DNA from: Halorubrum xinjiangense
GTDB taxonomy: Archaea > Halobacteriota > Halobacteria > Halobacteriales > Haloferacaceae
DNA length: 64,000 bases
NCBI RefSeq assembly: GCF_900102375.1
Contig: NZ_FNBO01000004.1
Coordinates: forward strand, 124,001-188,000
Direction: 5' to 3'
Part shown: positions 8,022 to 16,602 of the stretch, piece by piece
How positions within the stretch are numbered: the first letter of the stretch is position 1
How the letters are laid out: every line of letters begins with the position of its first letter
Program-made: the position numbers and the translations under genes
The notes under the pieces: generated by a model
The model's database searches: none
Seen by the model: only the letters and a program-made list of their open reading frames with translations
What the model was told of the DNA's origin: nothing

Positions 8022-9284
8022 ATGGACCGACGCGTCCTGTTCGCGACGCTGATCTTGCTGGCGGGCGGCGCGACCGGCGTCGGCGTGGCGCTGTTCGCGT
8101 TCGTCGGCGTCGACGACGCCACCACGGAGGCCACGGTCGTCTGGGAGTCCGACCCGGCCGCGGGCGACGACGGCAGCGGCGCCGTGGTCGCGACCGTCGA
8201 CGGCGACCCGCTCCTCATCCGGCCCGCGGTCGAGAACGGGTCGCGGGTCGTCTCCGCGACGGTCGTCGGGACCGACGAGACCCCGTGGGCGGCCCCGGTC
8301 TCCGGGCCGGACGCGGAGCGCGGCGGCGGCGACGGGACGGGCGACGGGAACGACTCCGACGAAGCTGGCGGCGACCCTGTCGGCGTCAGCGCCCTCACCG
8401 CGGGCACGCTCGGCGGCGACCCGGTGGTCGCGCTCACGACGGCGTCGGGCGACCTCGTCGTCGTCGACGCGGCCGACGGGACGGAGCGGTTCGCGATCGA
8501 CCTCGGCGGCCCCTCCGGGCTTCGCCCCGCAGTCGGCGACCTCACCGGCGACGGGAGCCCGGAGGTCGCCGCGGTCACGACCGACGGGGAGGTTCGCGTC
8601 GTCAACGGCGAGGGCGACGCCGTCGCCGAGGCCTCGCTGCCGGGCGAGGTCGACCGCCGGCCGCTCGTCGTCGAGCCGGACGCGGACGCCGAGGTGCGGG
8701 GCGGGCTCGCGGTGCTGACGACCGCGGGCGACCCCGCGACGATCCACATGCTCGGCGCGGACGGCGAGATGCGCTGGACGACCGAGCCGAACGTGAACCC
8801 GCTGAGCTGGAACGCGGCGGACAGCCGCGACGGCCCCGTGTTGGCGCTCGGGGGGGCGAACGGGAACTTGGAGACCGTCGAGGCGAGCGACGGGTCGGAC
8901 CGGTACGAGGTCGGGCTTCAGGACCGCCCGGTCGCGATCGGCGACGCCGACCCCGGTCGGGTGTACGTCGGCGGCACCGGGAGCGTGTGGGCCGTCGACC
9001 TCCTCGACGGAGAGGTCGTCTGGAAACAGCAGTACGGCGCGTCGACCCGGGTCAACGAGCCGCGCATGGGCGACGTCGACGGCGACGGCGAGCGCGCGCC
9101 GGTCGTGGTCAACCGCGCCGGCGAGGTACTCGCGATGACCCAGAGCGGCGAAGTGATCACCCGGGGCGGCCCCGCCGAGGTCGTCGCCTACGGCGGCCCC
9201 CTGTTCGCCGACGTCACCGGCGACGGCGGCGAGGAGGTGATCGTGGTCGCGGACGACGGGACCGCGATCGCAGTGGAGACCTGA
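8022..9284 (+). CDS. Membrane-anchored beta-propeller protein (PQQ/FG-GAP-like)
   Basis: A 420-residue protein with an uncleaved N-terminal anchor (VLFATLILLAGGATGVGVALFAFV) followed by repeated blades. Several blades contain calcium-loop-like motifs: GDLTGDGSPEVAAV, GDVDGDGERAPVVV and ADVTGDGGEEVIVV match FG-GAP repeats, and VWAVDLLDGEVVWKQ matches PQQ-type blades. It is probably outside the cell. An alternative start 9 nt upstream exists. Such proteins are usually binding or scaffold proteins; no catalytic site is visible. It is convergent with ndk. Confidence 0.75.
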   Translation: MDRRVLFATLILLAGGATGVGVALFAFVGVDDATTEATVVWESDPAAGDDGSGAVVATVDGDPLLIRPAVENGSRVVSATVVGTDETPWAAPVSGPDAERGGGDGTGDGNDSDEAGGDPVGVSALTAGTLGGDPVVALTTASGDLVVVDAADGTERFAIDLGGPSGLRPAVGDLTGDGSPEVAAVTTDGEVRVVNGEGDAVAEASLPGEVDRRPLVVEPDADAEVRGGLAVLTTAGDPATIHMLGADGEMRWTTEPNVNPLSWNAADSRDGPVLALGGANGNLETVEASDGSDRYEVGLQDRPVAIGDADPGRVYVGGTGSVWAVDLLDGEVVWKQQYGASTRVNEPRMGDVDGDGERAPVVVNRAGEVLAMTQSGEVITRGGPAEVVAYGGPLFADVTGDGGEEVIVVADDGTAIAVET

Positions 9285-9320
9285 GCCGAGTGGGCTGTCG
9301 TAGCGATTTATAAATAGCGG

Positions 9321-9326
9321 TTTTTT
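9321..9326 (+). terminator. Poly-T terminator candidate
   Basis: A TTTTTT run lies 37 nt after the stop of the beta-propeller gene, in the gap between two convergent genes. Archaeal transcription commonly ends at such runs; there is no direct proof here. Confidence 0.35.
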
Positions 9327-9448
9327 CGAAAACGGTCGACAGCGAGAGGTTTTGGGGCGGGATTCACCGGAAACGCGGTGTGTCGACTGAGCGAGGACTA
9401 CGCGGCTGGCGGGCGGCGGTGAAAAGTGAAAGTCCGAGCGCGACCGCG

Positions 9449-9928
9449 TCAGTGGTCCTCTTCCTCGTACACCCAGGCGGCGGTGTCGAGGCCGTAGTCG
9501 ACGAGCTCCTCGTCGTCGAAGAACAGGTCGATCTCGCGTTCGTTGGCGCCCTCGTCCTCGTGGTCCGACGCGTGGATCACGTTGTGGCCGAGGTCTAAGC
9601 CGAAGTCGCCGCGGATCGTGCCCGGGGCGGACTCGGCGGGGTCGGTCTCGCCGACCATCGCGCGGACCTGTCGGGTCGCGTCCGCGCCCTCCCACACCAT
9701 CGCGAAGACGGGGCCGGAGGTGATGAAGTCGACGAGGCCGTCGAAGAACGGCTTGTCCTCGTGCTCGCCGTAGTGCTCGTGAGCGAGCGCCTCGTCGATC
9801 CGCATGAACTTGCCGCCGACGAGCTTGAGCCCTCGGTCCTCGAAGCGAGAGACGATCTCGCCGATGAGGCCGCGCTGGACGCCGTCGGGCTTCACCATCA
9901 CGAAGGTGCGCTCGTCGTGGTGGCTCAC
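9449..9928 (-). CDS. ndk: Nucleoside diphosphate kinase
   Basis: A 159-residue kinase that moves the terminal phosphate between nucleoside di- and triphosphates. The catalytic His119 lies in [22 protein letters not shown], the family signature, and [16 protein letters not shown] is the conserved N-terminus. GTG is chosen as start: it overlaps the TGA of the L24e gene (GTGA, 9925-9928), which implies translational coupling. It is the last gene of the operon L7Ae-S28e-L24e-ndk, an arrangement common in haloarchaea. Confidence 0.95.
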   Translation of the reverse strand: MSHHDERTFVMVKPDGVQRGLIGEIVSRFEDRGLKLVGGKFMRIDEALAHEHYGEHEDKPFFDGLVDFITSGPVFAMVWEGADATRQVRAMVGETDPAESAPGTIRGDFGLDLGHNVIHASDHEDEGANEREIDLFFDDEELVDYGLDTAAWVYEEEDH

Positions 9929-10119
9929 TGGTCGTCGCCTCCCGCGCGGTGGCCCTCCTCGGTCCACTCGACGTCGCGCGCCTCGCGGCCGAGGAAGTAG
10001 TTCTTCTCCGCCTTCGAGTCGACGAAGTGGAGGATCTGTCCGTCCTTTTTCACGTACATCGTGCCCGTGCCGGGCTCGATCTCCTCACCGCTGTAATCGC
10101 AGGTGCGTGTCTCGACCAT
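9925..10119 (-). CDS. rpl24e: 50S ribosomal protein L24e
   Basis: A 64-residue large-subunit ribosomal protein. The family core is clear: [20 protein letters not shown] then [20 protein letters not shown]. Many L24e proteins have a four-cysteine zinc ribbon; here only Cys7 remains (FVDSKAEK in place of the usual FCSSKC), so zinc binding is lost or altered. It ends with a 4-nt overlap with ndk and starts 3 nt after the S28e stop. Confidence 0.95.
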   Translation of the reverse strand: MVETRTCDYSGEEIEPGTGTMYVKKDGQILHFVDSKAEKNYFLGREARDVEWTEEGHRAGGDDQ

Positions 10120-10122
10120 TGG

Positions 10123-10347
10123 TTATCGTCCTCCGATGGAGTCGGCGTCGCGCTGGGTCTCCCGCAGCTGGAGCACGTCGCCCAGACGGACGGGACCCAG
10201 GACGTTCCGGGTGATGATCCGGCCCTGGTTCGATCCCTCCTGGATGCGGCACTTGACCTGCATGGCCTCGCCGTGCATCCCGGTCTTGCCGACGACCTCG
10301 ATGACCTCCGCGGTCGTCGAGTCGCCGGTGCCCTCTTCTGCGCTCAT
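10123..10347 (-). CDS. rps28e: 30S ribosomal protein S28e
   Basis: A 74-residue small-subunit protein with an OB fold. Signature stretches are [20 protein letters not shown] and [20 protein letters not shown], ending in RETQRDAD. It sits second in the L7Ae-S28e-L24e-ndk operon with 6 nt before it and 3 nt after it. Length and sequence are normal for the archaeal family. Confidence 0.96.
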   Translation of the reverse strand: MSAEEGTGDSTTAEVIEVVGKTGMHGEAMQVKCRIQEGSNQGRIITRNVLGPVRLGDVLQLRETQRDADSIGGR

Positions 10348-10353
10348 GGGAGG

Positions 10354-10716
10354 TTATCGGAGCTCCGCGACCTTCTCGCCGATGTCCTCGACGTCGTCGG
10401 CGGCGTCGCCGGCGTCGACGACGGCGGCGGCGGCCGAGCCGACCTCGAGGCCGGCGGCCTGCCCGACCTCGTCCTGCGTGTCGACGAAGGCGACCGGGAT
10501 CCCCTTCTCCTCGGCGAGTTCGGGGAGGTGCATCACGATCTCCTCGGGGGAGACGTCCTCGGCGACGATGACGAGGTCGGCGTTGCCGCGCTCGACGGCC
10601 TTGGTGGTCTCGTTGGTTCCTTTCTTCACGGTGCCGGTGTCTCGGGCGACCTCGAGCGCTTCGAGGGATCGCTCCGCGAGGTCCGCCGGGGTGTCGTAGT
10701 CTACGTAAACGGGCAT
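10354..10716 (-). CDS. rpl7ae: 50S ribosomal protein L7Ae (K-turn binding)
   Basis: A 120-residue kink-turn RNA-binding protein. In archaea it belongs to the ribosome, to box C/D and H/ACA RNPs and to RNase P. Visible family motifs: [32 protein letters not shown] (K-turn contact loop GTNETTK) and [21 protein letters not shown]. It is the first gene of the translation operon, and the 265-nt region upstream should hold the operon promoter. Confidence 0.96.
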   Translation of the reverse strand: MPVYVDYDTPADLAERSLEALEVARDTGTVKKGTNETTKAVERGNADLVIVAEDVSPEEIVMHLPELAEEKGIPVAFVDTQDEVGQAAGLEVGSAAAAVVDAGDAADDVEDIGEKVAELR

Positions 10717-10981
10717 ATGTTTCTCCTATCCTCCGTGCGGGCTCGCGTGTCCGTCCCGTGGTCGGTCCCTATCGGAACGGCACATCATCAACCCCACAGA
10801 GGCTGTGCCCCGTCGTAGTCCGGACATCCATAAAAGCGCTTTCAATGTCCCGCGCGTGTGCGAGCGGGGATCACGGGGCGGAACCGCGGGCGGAGCGGAG
10901 CCGACAGGAGCCCTACCGGTGTCGGGCGCGGACGGACTCCGCGCTTTTTAAACCCGACTCGCTCCTTCGGTCGCGTATCGA
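10717..10981. other. Divergent intergenic region upstream of rpl7ae and the metallophosphatase gene
   Basis: No gene is seen. A TTTTTAAA stretch near 10944-10951, about 31-38 nt before the ATG at 10982, is a likely TATA box for the plus-strand gene. The minus-strand operon promoter probably lies near 10790-10850 but no clear box was settled on. Confidence 0.5.
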
Positions 10982-12409
10982 ATGGTCCGTCTCGTTCACT
11001 ACTCCGACATCGAGAACGTCTTCGACGCCCCCGAGCGGGCGGCCCGCCTCGCCGGTCGGATCCGGGCGCTCTCCGGGGCCGACGCCGCGGTGGTCGCCAC
11101 CGGCGACACGACCGCGCCGGGCGTCCTCTCGCTGGTCGCGACCGGCAGGCAGGTCCTCGACTTCTACGAGGCGACCGACACCGTCCTCGACACGTTCGGC
11201 AACCACGAGTTCGACTACGGCCCCGACGCGATCCGCGAGCTCGTCGCCGACGCGCCCGCGACGTTCGTCTCCGCGAACGTCCGCGACGAAGCGGGCGAGC
11301 CGTTCGGCCGCGACGAGGGCGTCGTCCCGTGGGCGACCCGCGAGGTCGACGGCGAGACGGTCGGCTTCGTCGGCGTCACCGACCCCGCGACGGACTCGCT
11401 GAACCCGATGGCCGCCGACCTCTCGTTCGACGACCCGATCGCCGCCGCGCGCGACGCGCTCGCGGAGATGCGGACCGCGGTCGCCGAGCGGGGCGAGGGA
11501 GGGAATGTCGGCGCCGACCCCCTCGATCGCGTCGTCGTCCTCTCGCATCTCGGCGCGGGCGACGACGACCTCGCGCGCGAACTCGACGTCGACGCGGTCC
11601 TGGGCGGCCACGTCCACAGCCGCCGGAACGAGGTCGTCGACGGCACCCTGCTGGTCCGGCCCGGCGTCAACGGCGAGGCGGTGGCCGAGGTCGACCTCGA
11701 CGCGGATCCGCCGGCCGCGACGCTCCACGAGCCGGACGGGGCCGAGCCCGCGCCCGGCCTCGCGGACGCGCTCGCCGAGCGCATGGCCGCGGCCGACCTC
11801 GACGAGACCGTCGACGTCGTCGACGAGCCGATCGAGCGCGCCGGCGACGTGGTCCACGGCGGGGAGTGCCGCGTCGGCAACTTCGTCGCGGACGCGTTCC
11901 GGTGGGCCCACGACGCCGACGTGGGACTGTCGAACGCCGGCGGACTCCGGCAGGGCGACCCGTGGGCGGGCGACGTGACGAAAGCGGACCTGATATCCCT
12001 GATTCCGTTCGAGGAGCCGGTCGCGCTCGCCTCCGTCAGCGGCGCGGAGCTCCACGACGTGTTCCGCGAGATGGCCGCGCCCGACGTGGACTTCGGCGAG
12101 GACGACTGGTGGCACGGTCACGTCTCGAACGCCCGCGTCGTCTGGGACGACGACGCCGAGCTAGTCCTCGAGGCCACCGTCGGCGGCGAACCCATCGACG
12201 CCGACGCGCGCTACACGGTCGCCGTCTCGGAGTACCTGCTCCACTCCGAACACGAGTTCCCGACGCTCGCCCAGCGCCACCGGATCGACGAGGCCGACAT
12301 CCAGTACGAGGTGCTGGCCGCGTACGCACGCGAACACGGGATCGATCCCGATATCGAGGGCCGGATCGAGATCCGGAACCGCGCCGCCGCGACCGACGGA
12401 AGCCGGTGA
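10982..12409 (+). CDS. 5'-nucleotidase/UshA-family metallophosphatase, cytoplasmic
   Basis: A 475-residue two-domain protein: an N-terminal calcineurin-like metallophosphatase and a C-terminal 5_nucleotid_C domain (about residues 285-460, CRVGNFVADAFRW to YTVAVSEYLLH). Metal-site motifs: TGDTTAPG, FGNHEFDYG, VLSHLGAGDD and GGHVHSR. The first motif is DIEN where most relatives have DxH, so one metal ligand is changed to Glu. There is no signal peptide, unlike the secreted bacterial enzymes, so it should act on intracellular nucleotides or related phosphoesters. Confidence 0.88.
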   Translation: MVRLVHYSDIENVFDAPERAARLAGRIRALSGADAAVVATGDTTAPGVLSLVATGRQVLDFYEATDTVLDTFGNHEFDYGPDAIRELVADAPATFVSANVRDEAGEPFGRDEGVVPWATREVDGETVGFVGVTDPATDSLNPMAADLSFDDPIAAARDALAEMRTAVAERGEGGNVGADPLDRVVVLSHLGAGDDDLARELDVDAVLGGHVHSRRNEVVDGTLLVRPGVNGEAVAEVDLDADPPAATLHEPDGAEPAPGLADALAERMAAADLDETVDVVDEPIERAGDVVHGGECRVGNFVADAFRWAHDADVGLSNAGGLRQGDPWAGDVTKADLISLIPFEEPVALASVSGAELHDVFREMAAPDVDFGEDDWWHGHVSNARVVWDDDAELVLEATVGGEPIDADARYTVAVSEYLLHSEHEFPTLAQRHRIDEADIQYEVLAAYAREHGIDPDIEGRIEIRNRAAATDGSR

Positions 12410-12712
12410 GCGGCGACGGACGGTTCTAAGCGAACCGCGGAGCGAGGTACCGGATCGAGGCGATGGACTCGACGGACGGCGTCCCCGTTCCGTTCGGCGG
12501 GCCGCGGCCCCGCCGGCCTCGTTCGAGGTGTCTCGAGCGCGCCGAGACACCGTTGCGACCCGCGTCCGTCGACGACCGCATCCACGACGGAGCGTGGGAG
12601 GCCCGTCATCGGGGAGAGGTGACGGAGTCGTCGGGTTTAACGTCGACTACGGAAAGCGAACTCGCTCCGCGAAAAATCGGCGATTCCGACGTGTTCCGTG
12701 CTGCCGCGTCGG
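12410..12712. other. Intergenic region without recognisable genes
   Basis: About 300 nt between convergent genes. ORFs exist only as GC-rich open frames with no family resemblance. A GGGTTTAACG stretch near 12634 is AT-richer than its surroundings, with no gene start at the right distance. Confidence 0.5.
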
Positions 12713-13050
12713 TCAGCCGCTCGTCTCGTTGTCGGATTCCGTCTCGTTGTCGGTCCCAGTGCCGTTGCCTGTTCCGGTCTCGTTGTCTGTTCCTGTTTCG
12801 TTGTCAGAGTCCGTCTCGTTATCGGTCCCGGTCCCGTCGTCTGTTCCAGTCTCGTTATCGGAGTCCGTTTCGTTGTCGGTTCCGGTCTCGTCGTCGGTTC
12901 CGGTCTCGTCGTCGGTCCCGTCGTCTGTTTCGTCGTCTGTTCCGTCGTCAGTCCCGTCGTCTGTTCCGGTCTCGTCGTCTGTTCCGTCGTCAGTCCCGTC
13001 GTCTGTTCCAGTCCCGTCGTCTGTTCCGGTCTCGTCGTCAGTGCCGTTCA
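12713..13050 (-). repeat. Degenerate hexamer/nonamer repeat tract inside lipoprotein gene
   Basis: The coding strand is built from reiterated blocks such as GACGACGGGAC and GACAACGAGAC, which give the GTDD/DNET units. The blocks are all multiples of three, so gain or loss would keep the frame. Confidence 0.85.
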
Positions 13051-13159
13051 TATCCTCCGAAGGCGCGTCCGGTTCGTCCGCACAGCCGGCGAGGCCGATG
13101 ACGCCGGCCGCACCAACGACACTAACGAACGTTCGACGGTCGAGTTCTTTTCGTACCAT
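12713..13159 (-). CDS. Low-complexity Thr/Asp/Gly-rich lipoprotein
   Basis: A 148-residue protein with a lipobox (VIGLAGCADE, Cys26) after a short hydrophobic stretch, so it is probably membrane-anchored outside the cell. Nearly all of the mature chain (residues 35-145) is a repetitive acidic tract of units such as GTDDGTDDET and SDNETGTD. There is no folded domain. It may be a cell-surface spacer or an anion-rich coat protein; asparagines in NET contexts could be N-glycosylation sequons. Function unknown. Repeat copy number may vary between strains. Confidence 0.7.
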   Translation of the reverse strand: MVRKELDRRTFVSVVGAAGVIGLAGCADEPDAPSEDMNGTDDETGTDDGTGTDDGTDDGTDDETGTDDGTDDGTDDETDDGTDDETGTDDETGTDNETDSDNETGTDDGTGTDNETDSDNETGTDNETGTGNGTGTDNETESDNETSG

Positions 13160-13682
13160 AGATCGAACCTCGTCGACCGTGGGTGTTCCGTACCCATTGT
13201 TACGATTCGAGTACGGAAAGAATCGCGTTATTACTATGAAATGTTCGCATGGAAATTGAGAGATCGTGCGACAGCGACGTGGAAACGGACGGATAGGTTC
13301 TCTCGGCGAAACGCCGACAGGACGACGTTGAGGCCCCGAATAGACGGGACTGGTCGTCAGACCTGAACGGCTGAACTAACTGTCGACGCGACGAACGGCG
13401 ACGGGACCGGGGTGCTCTTCGAACGGCACGACGGCGGTCCCGACAGTCCAGTCCTACTCGAGACAGCGCGGTCGTACCGACCCGGCGCGAGGTCGGTAAC
13501 GAGGGCTTTTTCGACCGCGAGTTCGGATTTCGCACCGGCCCCTCTCGCGTCGGGAGACTACACGGTAGCACCGATCTGACGCCGCTCTTCAACCGGGTTC
13601 CAGTCGCCTACTCGTGGTAAGCTCGCCGAACCGGATACTGGTTCTTTTTGTATGAGGAGGTGTTCGGAGATGCGAAAGCACG
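13160..13682. other. 523-nt intergenic region between divergent exported-protein genes
   Basis: No ORF here resembles a known protein. It must contain the promoters of the lipoprotein gene (minus strand) and of the HExxH protein gene (plus strand). A TTCTTTTTGTA stretch near 13642-13652 is a plausible TATA region for the latter. A GGAGGTG at 13657-13663 resembles a Shine-Dalgarno sequence but lies too far from the ATG to act as one. Confidence 0.5.
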
Positions 13683-14561
13683 ATGCCGGACCAACCGCCG
13701 CCGGAAGACGAGACGGGAGTTCGGTCGCGGCGATCGCTGGTCCGCACCCTCGGCGGAATCGGCGCGGCACTGTTCGGCGGCGTCGGGAGCGCGGTCGCCG
13801 GCGGCATCGGAACACACCGACACGGCCGGACGTCCGCAAACGGCAGCGGAGACGGGATCGGGGACGGACTGAAGCGGTCAGAGACGTTTCACGAGCGACT
13901 CGTCGACCGCTTCGGCGCCGACTCGTTCGAGGGGCTGGAGGTCGGCCGACGGGACTTCCTCGTGGACGTGAGATACGTCGGCGACGCGACGGTGGACGAC
14001 TCCGTCAAGCGGAACCTGGAGGCGCTGTTCCGCGACAACGGCATCTACATGCAGTGGCTCGACCACCCGAACCGGATCAGTGAGCGACAGTTTCTCGAGG
14101 CGTACGGGAACGACGCCTACAGCATCCTCTGGGCCAGAGAGAGCTTCTACGCCCGTGAGATCGAGGACGACCTGAAAGACGTCGCTTTCCAGCTGATAGT
14201 CGTTCCCGGGAAGCGCGAACCGCCGCACGAGGGGCGCGTCTACTCCCACCTCTCCGACAACTTGCGCGATCGGTGGAACGACGGGTGGGTCAACGGGATG
14301 AACGCCGGGAACAGAGCCGTCGTCGGTCACCGCGAATCCCCCCGCGAGCAGCTGCGACTCGCCCTTCACGAGATATCCCACCTCGTTCTCTGCCACGACG
14401 ACGATCCCGCGAACTCCGGGGAGATGGGGACCCAGCAGCGACTGGATCTCACCGAGGCCGAATGGGCGGCGCTGCGGAACGGTCTCGACGCGGTCCGGGA
14501 CACGACCGGCTACGACGTCGCCTTCCGCCGGTGTTCCTGGTCGGAGTACGCGCCGCTTTGA
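13683..14561 (+). CDS. Putative Tat-exported zinc metalloprotease-like protein (HExxH)
   Basis: A 292-residue protein not assigned to a known family. A twin-arginine signal (VRSRRSLVRTLGG, residues 13-25) precedes a Gly/Ala-rich hydrophobic stretch, so Tat export is likely. Near the C-terminus LALHEISHLVLCHDD gives His229, Glu230 and His233 of an HExxH zinc site, with His238 five residues on and Met248 in SGEMG. That resembles the gluzincin/metzincin layout, although spacing differs from the metzincin HExxHxxGxxH. The middle domain (residues 70-215) has no recognised relatives. Activity and substrate are inference. Confidence 0.7.
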   Translation: MPDQPPPEDETGVRSRRSLVRTLGGIGAALFGGVGSAVAGGIGTHRHGRTSANGSGDGIGDGLKRSETFHERLVDRFGADSFEGLEVGRRDFLVDVRYVGDATVDDSVKRNLEALFRDNGIYMQWLDHPNRISERQFLEAYGNDAYSILWARESFYAREIEDDLKDVAFQLIVVPGKREPPHEGRVYSHLSDNLRDRWNDGWVNGMNAGNRAVVGHRESPREQLRLALHEISHLVLCHDDDPANSGEMGTQQRLDLTEAEWAALRNGLDAVRDTTGYDVAFRRCSWSEYAPL

Positions 14562-14656
14562 CTCCCTCGAGAGCGGTCTCTTGAGGGACGGAACGCGCCG
14601 AGCGGCCGAGGGCCGTCGCCGCGTCCGCGACGGAAAGTATCCGCCGCCGAGCCCCG

Positions 14657-15550
14657 TCAGTCCAACTCGATCTCGACGTCGTGCTGGCGGCCGGCCGCCT
14701 TCACCGTGTTGTAGAGGAGCATCGCGCGCGTCATCGGCCCGACGCCGCCGGGCACGGGTGTGATCGCCCCAGCAACATCCTTCGCCGACTCGTAGTCCAC
14801 GTCGCCCACCAGCTCGTACCCCTTCTCCGTGTCCGCGTCGACCCGATTGATCCCCACGTCGATAACCGTCGCGCCCGCCTTCAGCATCGAGCCGTCGACG
14901 AACTCCGGGATGCCCGCGGCCGCGACGACGATGTCCGCGCCCGCCAGTTTCGCCTCCAGGTCCTCGGTGCGCGAGTGACAGACCGTCGTGGTCGCGTTCC
15001 CGGTCGGCGACTTCTGGATCAGCAGGTTCGCCATCGGCTTCCCCACGATGTCGGAGCGGCCGACGACGACCGCGTCCGCGCCCTCGGTCTCCACGTCGTA
15101 GGCGTCGAGCAGCTTCTGGACGCCGTGAGGCGTACAGGGTTTAAATCGGGCGTCGCCCGCGACGAGACGGCCGACGTTCTCCGGGTGGAAGCCGTCCACG
15201 TCCTTCTCGGGGGCGATCCGTCGGAGGACCGTCCGCTTGTCGACGTGGTCCGGGAGGGGAAGCTGGACCAGAATCCCGTGGACGTCGTCGCGGTCGTTGA
15301 GGTCGTCTATCGTCTCGTACAGCTCGCTCGCGGGGGCGTCGGCGTCGATCTCGACGTGGAAGCTCTCGATGCCGACCTCCTCGCAGTCGCGCTGCTTCAT
15401 CGAGACGTACGTCTCGCTCGCCGGGTCGTCGCTCATCAGCACCGTGGCGAGCCCCGGCGCGACGCCGGCGTCGCCCAGCCGCGTCACCTCGCCGGCGACC
15501 GCGTCCCGCACGTCGGCCGCGACCGCCTCACCGTCGATGATCTCCGTCAT
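14657..15550 (-). CDS. folD: Bifunctional methylenetetrahydrofolate dehydrogenase/cyclohydrolase
   Basis: A 297-residue enzyme that oxidises 5,10-methylene-H4folate and hydrolyses the methenyl product to 10-formyl-H4folate, supplying one-carbon units. Catalytic region YVSMKQRDCEEVGI includes the conserved Tyr and Lys; the nucleotide-binding loop is VVVGRSDIVGKPMANLL; PVPGGVGPMTRAML is the C-terminal signature. Length is normal. A TATA element sits 27 nt upstream. It belongs to the same folate economy as ThyA/DHFR near 54-55 kb. Confidence 0.96.
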   Translation of the reverse strand: MTEIIDGEAVAADVRDAVAGEVTRLGDAGVAPGLATVLMSDDPASETYVSMKQRDCEEVGIESFHVEIDADAPASELYETIDDLNDRDDVHGILVQLPLPDHVDKRTVLRRIAPEKDVDGFHPENVGRLVAGDARFKPCTPHGVQKLLDAYDVETEGADAVVVGRSDIVGKPMANLLIQKSPTGNATTTVCHSRTEDLEAKLAGADIVVAAAGIPEFVDGSMLKAGATVIDVGINRVDADTEKGYELVGDVDYESAKDVAGAITPVPGGVGPMTRAMLLYNTVKAAGRQHDVEIELD

Positions 15551-15572
15551 GTACGGCCGTCGTCGCCCCCGC

Positions 15573-15580
15573 GATAAAAA
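15573..15580 (-). promoter_or_regulatory. TATA box of folD
   Basis: TTTTTATC on the minus strand, 23-30 nt before the ATG at 15550, fits a leaderless folD transcript. Confidence 0.6.
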
Positions 15581-15657
15581 TGACGCGGGATCGTGGTCAT
15601 CGAACGGTTGCTATCTGTAATTCGATCCGAGAACGTGGATCGACTTCTCCGAAACGG

Positions 15658-16467
15658 CTACTCGGGGAACAGCTCCTCCTCGCGCTCGACGCCGTCGATC
15701 GCGGCGACCTCCGACTCGGTCAGTTCGAGGTCGGCCGCCGCGAGGTTGGCGCGGAGGTGCGCCTCGCTCGACGCCTTCGGGATCGCGACCACGGGATCCT
15801 TCGCGGTCGCCCACGCGATCGCGACGGCCTCGGGCGTCGTCCCGTGCGCGTCCGCGACCTCGACGACGGCGTCGACCTCCCGCACGCGACCGCCGGCGAG
15901 CGGCGAGTAGGCGACGACCGGATACCCGTGTTTGCGGGCGTGATCGAGCAGCGTCGGTTTATAAAAGAGCGGATGAAGCTCGGTCTGGTGGGCCGCCGGG
16001 GGCCGGCCGAGGACGTCGATAGCGCGGTCGAGATCGTCGATCTCGAAGTTCGAGACGCCGACGTTCCGTACGAGGCCGTCGTCGACCATTCGGTCCAACG
16101 CCGGGAGCGTCGCCTCGGGATCGTAGTCGCCGCGCGGCCGGTGGACGTACAGCAGGTCGATCGCGTCGACGCCCAGCCGCTCCGCGCTCTCGCGGGCGGC
16201 GGGCGCGACGGCGTCGGCCGCGAGGTCGTCGATCCACAGCTTGGTCGCGACGGTGACGTCCGCGCGGTCGAGGTTCTCCGTGGCGTCCACGGCGTCGCCG
16301 ACGCCGGCGTCTCCGGCCAGCCCCGCGGCGAGCCCCTCGCCGACGACCGCCTCGTTGTCGTAGATCCGGGCGGTGTCGAGGTGGCGGTACCCGAGCGCGA
16401 GCGCGGTCGCGACCGATTCGGGGTCGTCGATCCCCATGGTGCCGAGGCCGACGGGCGGGAGTTCCAT
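15658..16467 (-). CDS. Aldo/keto reductase
   Basis: A 269-residue NAD(P)H-dependent oxidoreductase with a TIM-barrel fold. The catalytic tetrad is readable: Asp and Tyr in HLDTARIYDNE, Lys in ATKLWIDD and His in LLYVHRPRGDYD; PKASSEAHLRANL is the nucleotide-binding end. The start is MELPPVGLGTMG, because family proteins begin there, rather than an ATG nine codons upstream. It is close to the 2,5-diketo-gluconate reductase type. Substrate unknown. Confidence 0.92.
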   Translation of the reverse strand: MELPPVGLGTMGIDDPESVATALALGYRHLDTARIYDNEAVVGEGLAAGLAGDAGVGDAVDATENLDRADVTVATKLWIDDLAADAVAPAARESAERLGVDAIDLLYVHRPRGDYDPEATLPALDRMVDDGLVRNVGVSNFEIDDLDRAIDVLGRPPAAHQTELHPLFYKPTLLDHARKHGYPVVAYSPLAGGRVREVDAVVEVADAHGTTPEAVAIAWATAKDPVVAIPKASSEAHLRANLAAADLELTESEVAAIDGVEREEELFPE

Positions 16468-16602
16468 ACGGACGACTCGTTCGAGGCGGTCCAAAAGCGG
16501 ATCGGACCTGCTACCGCGACCGCGCTTCTCTCCTCTCCCCTCTCCTCCCTTCGCCGCGCCGCCGGGATCGTCCGCTCGGTTCGGCGGGAGTCGCGTCCGG
16601 GC

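Noticed and set aside
12528-13366. Plus-strand ORFs rich in Ser/Val or Arg over the repeat lipoprotein
   Set aside because: They arise from reading the acidic repeat on the wrong strand. Only the minus strand gives a signal peptide with a lipobox.
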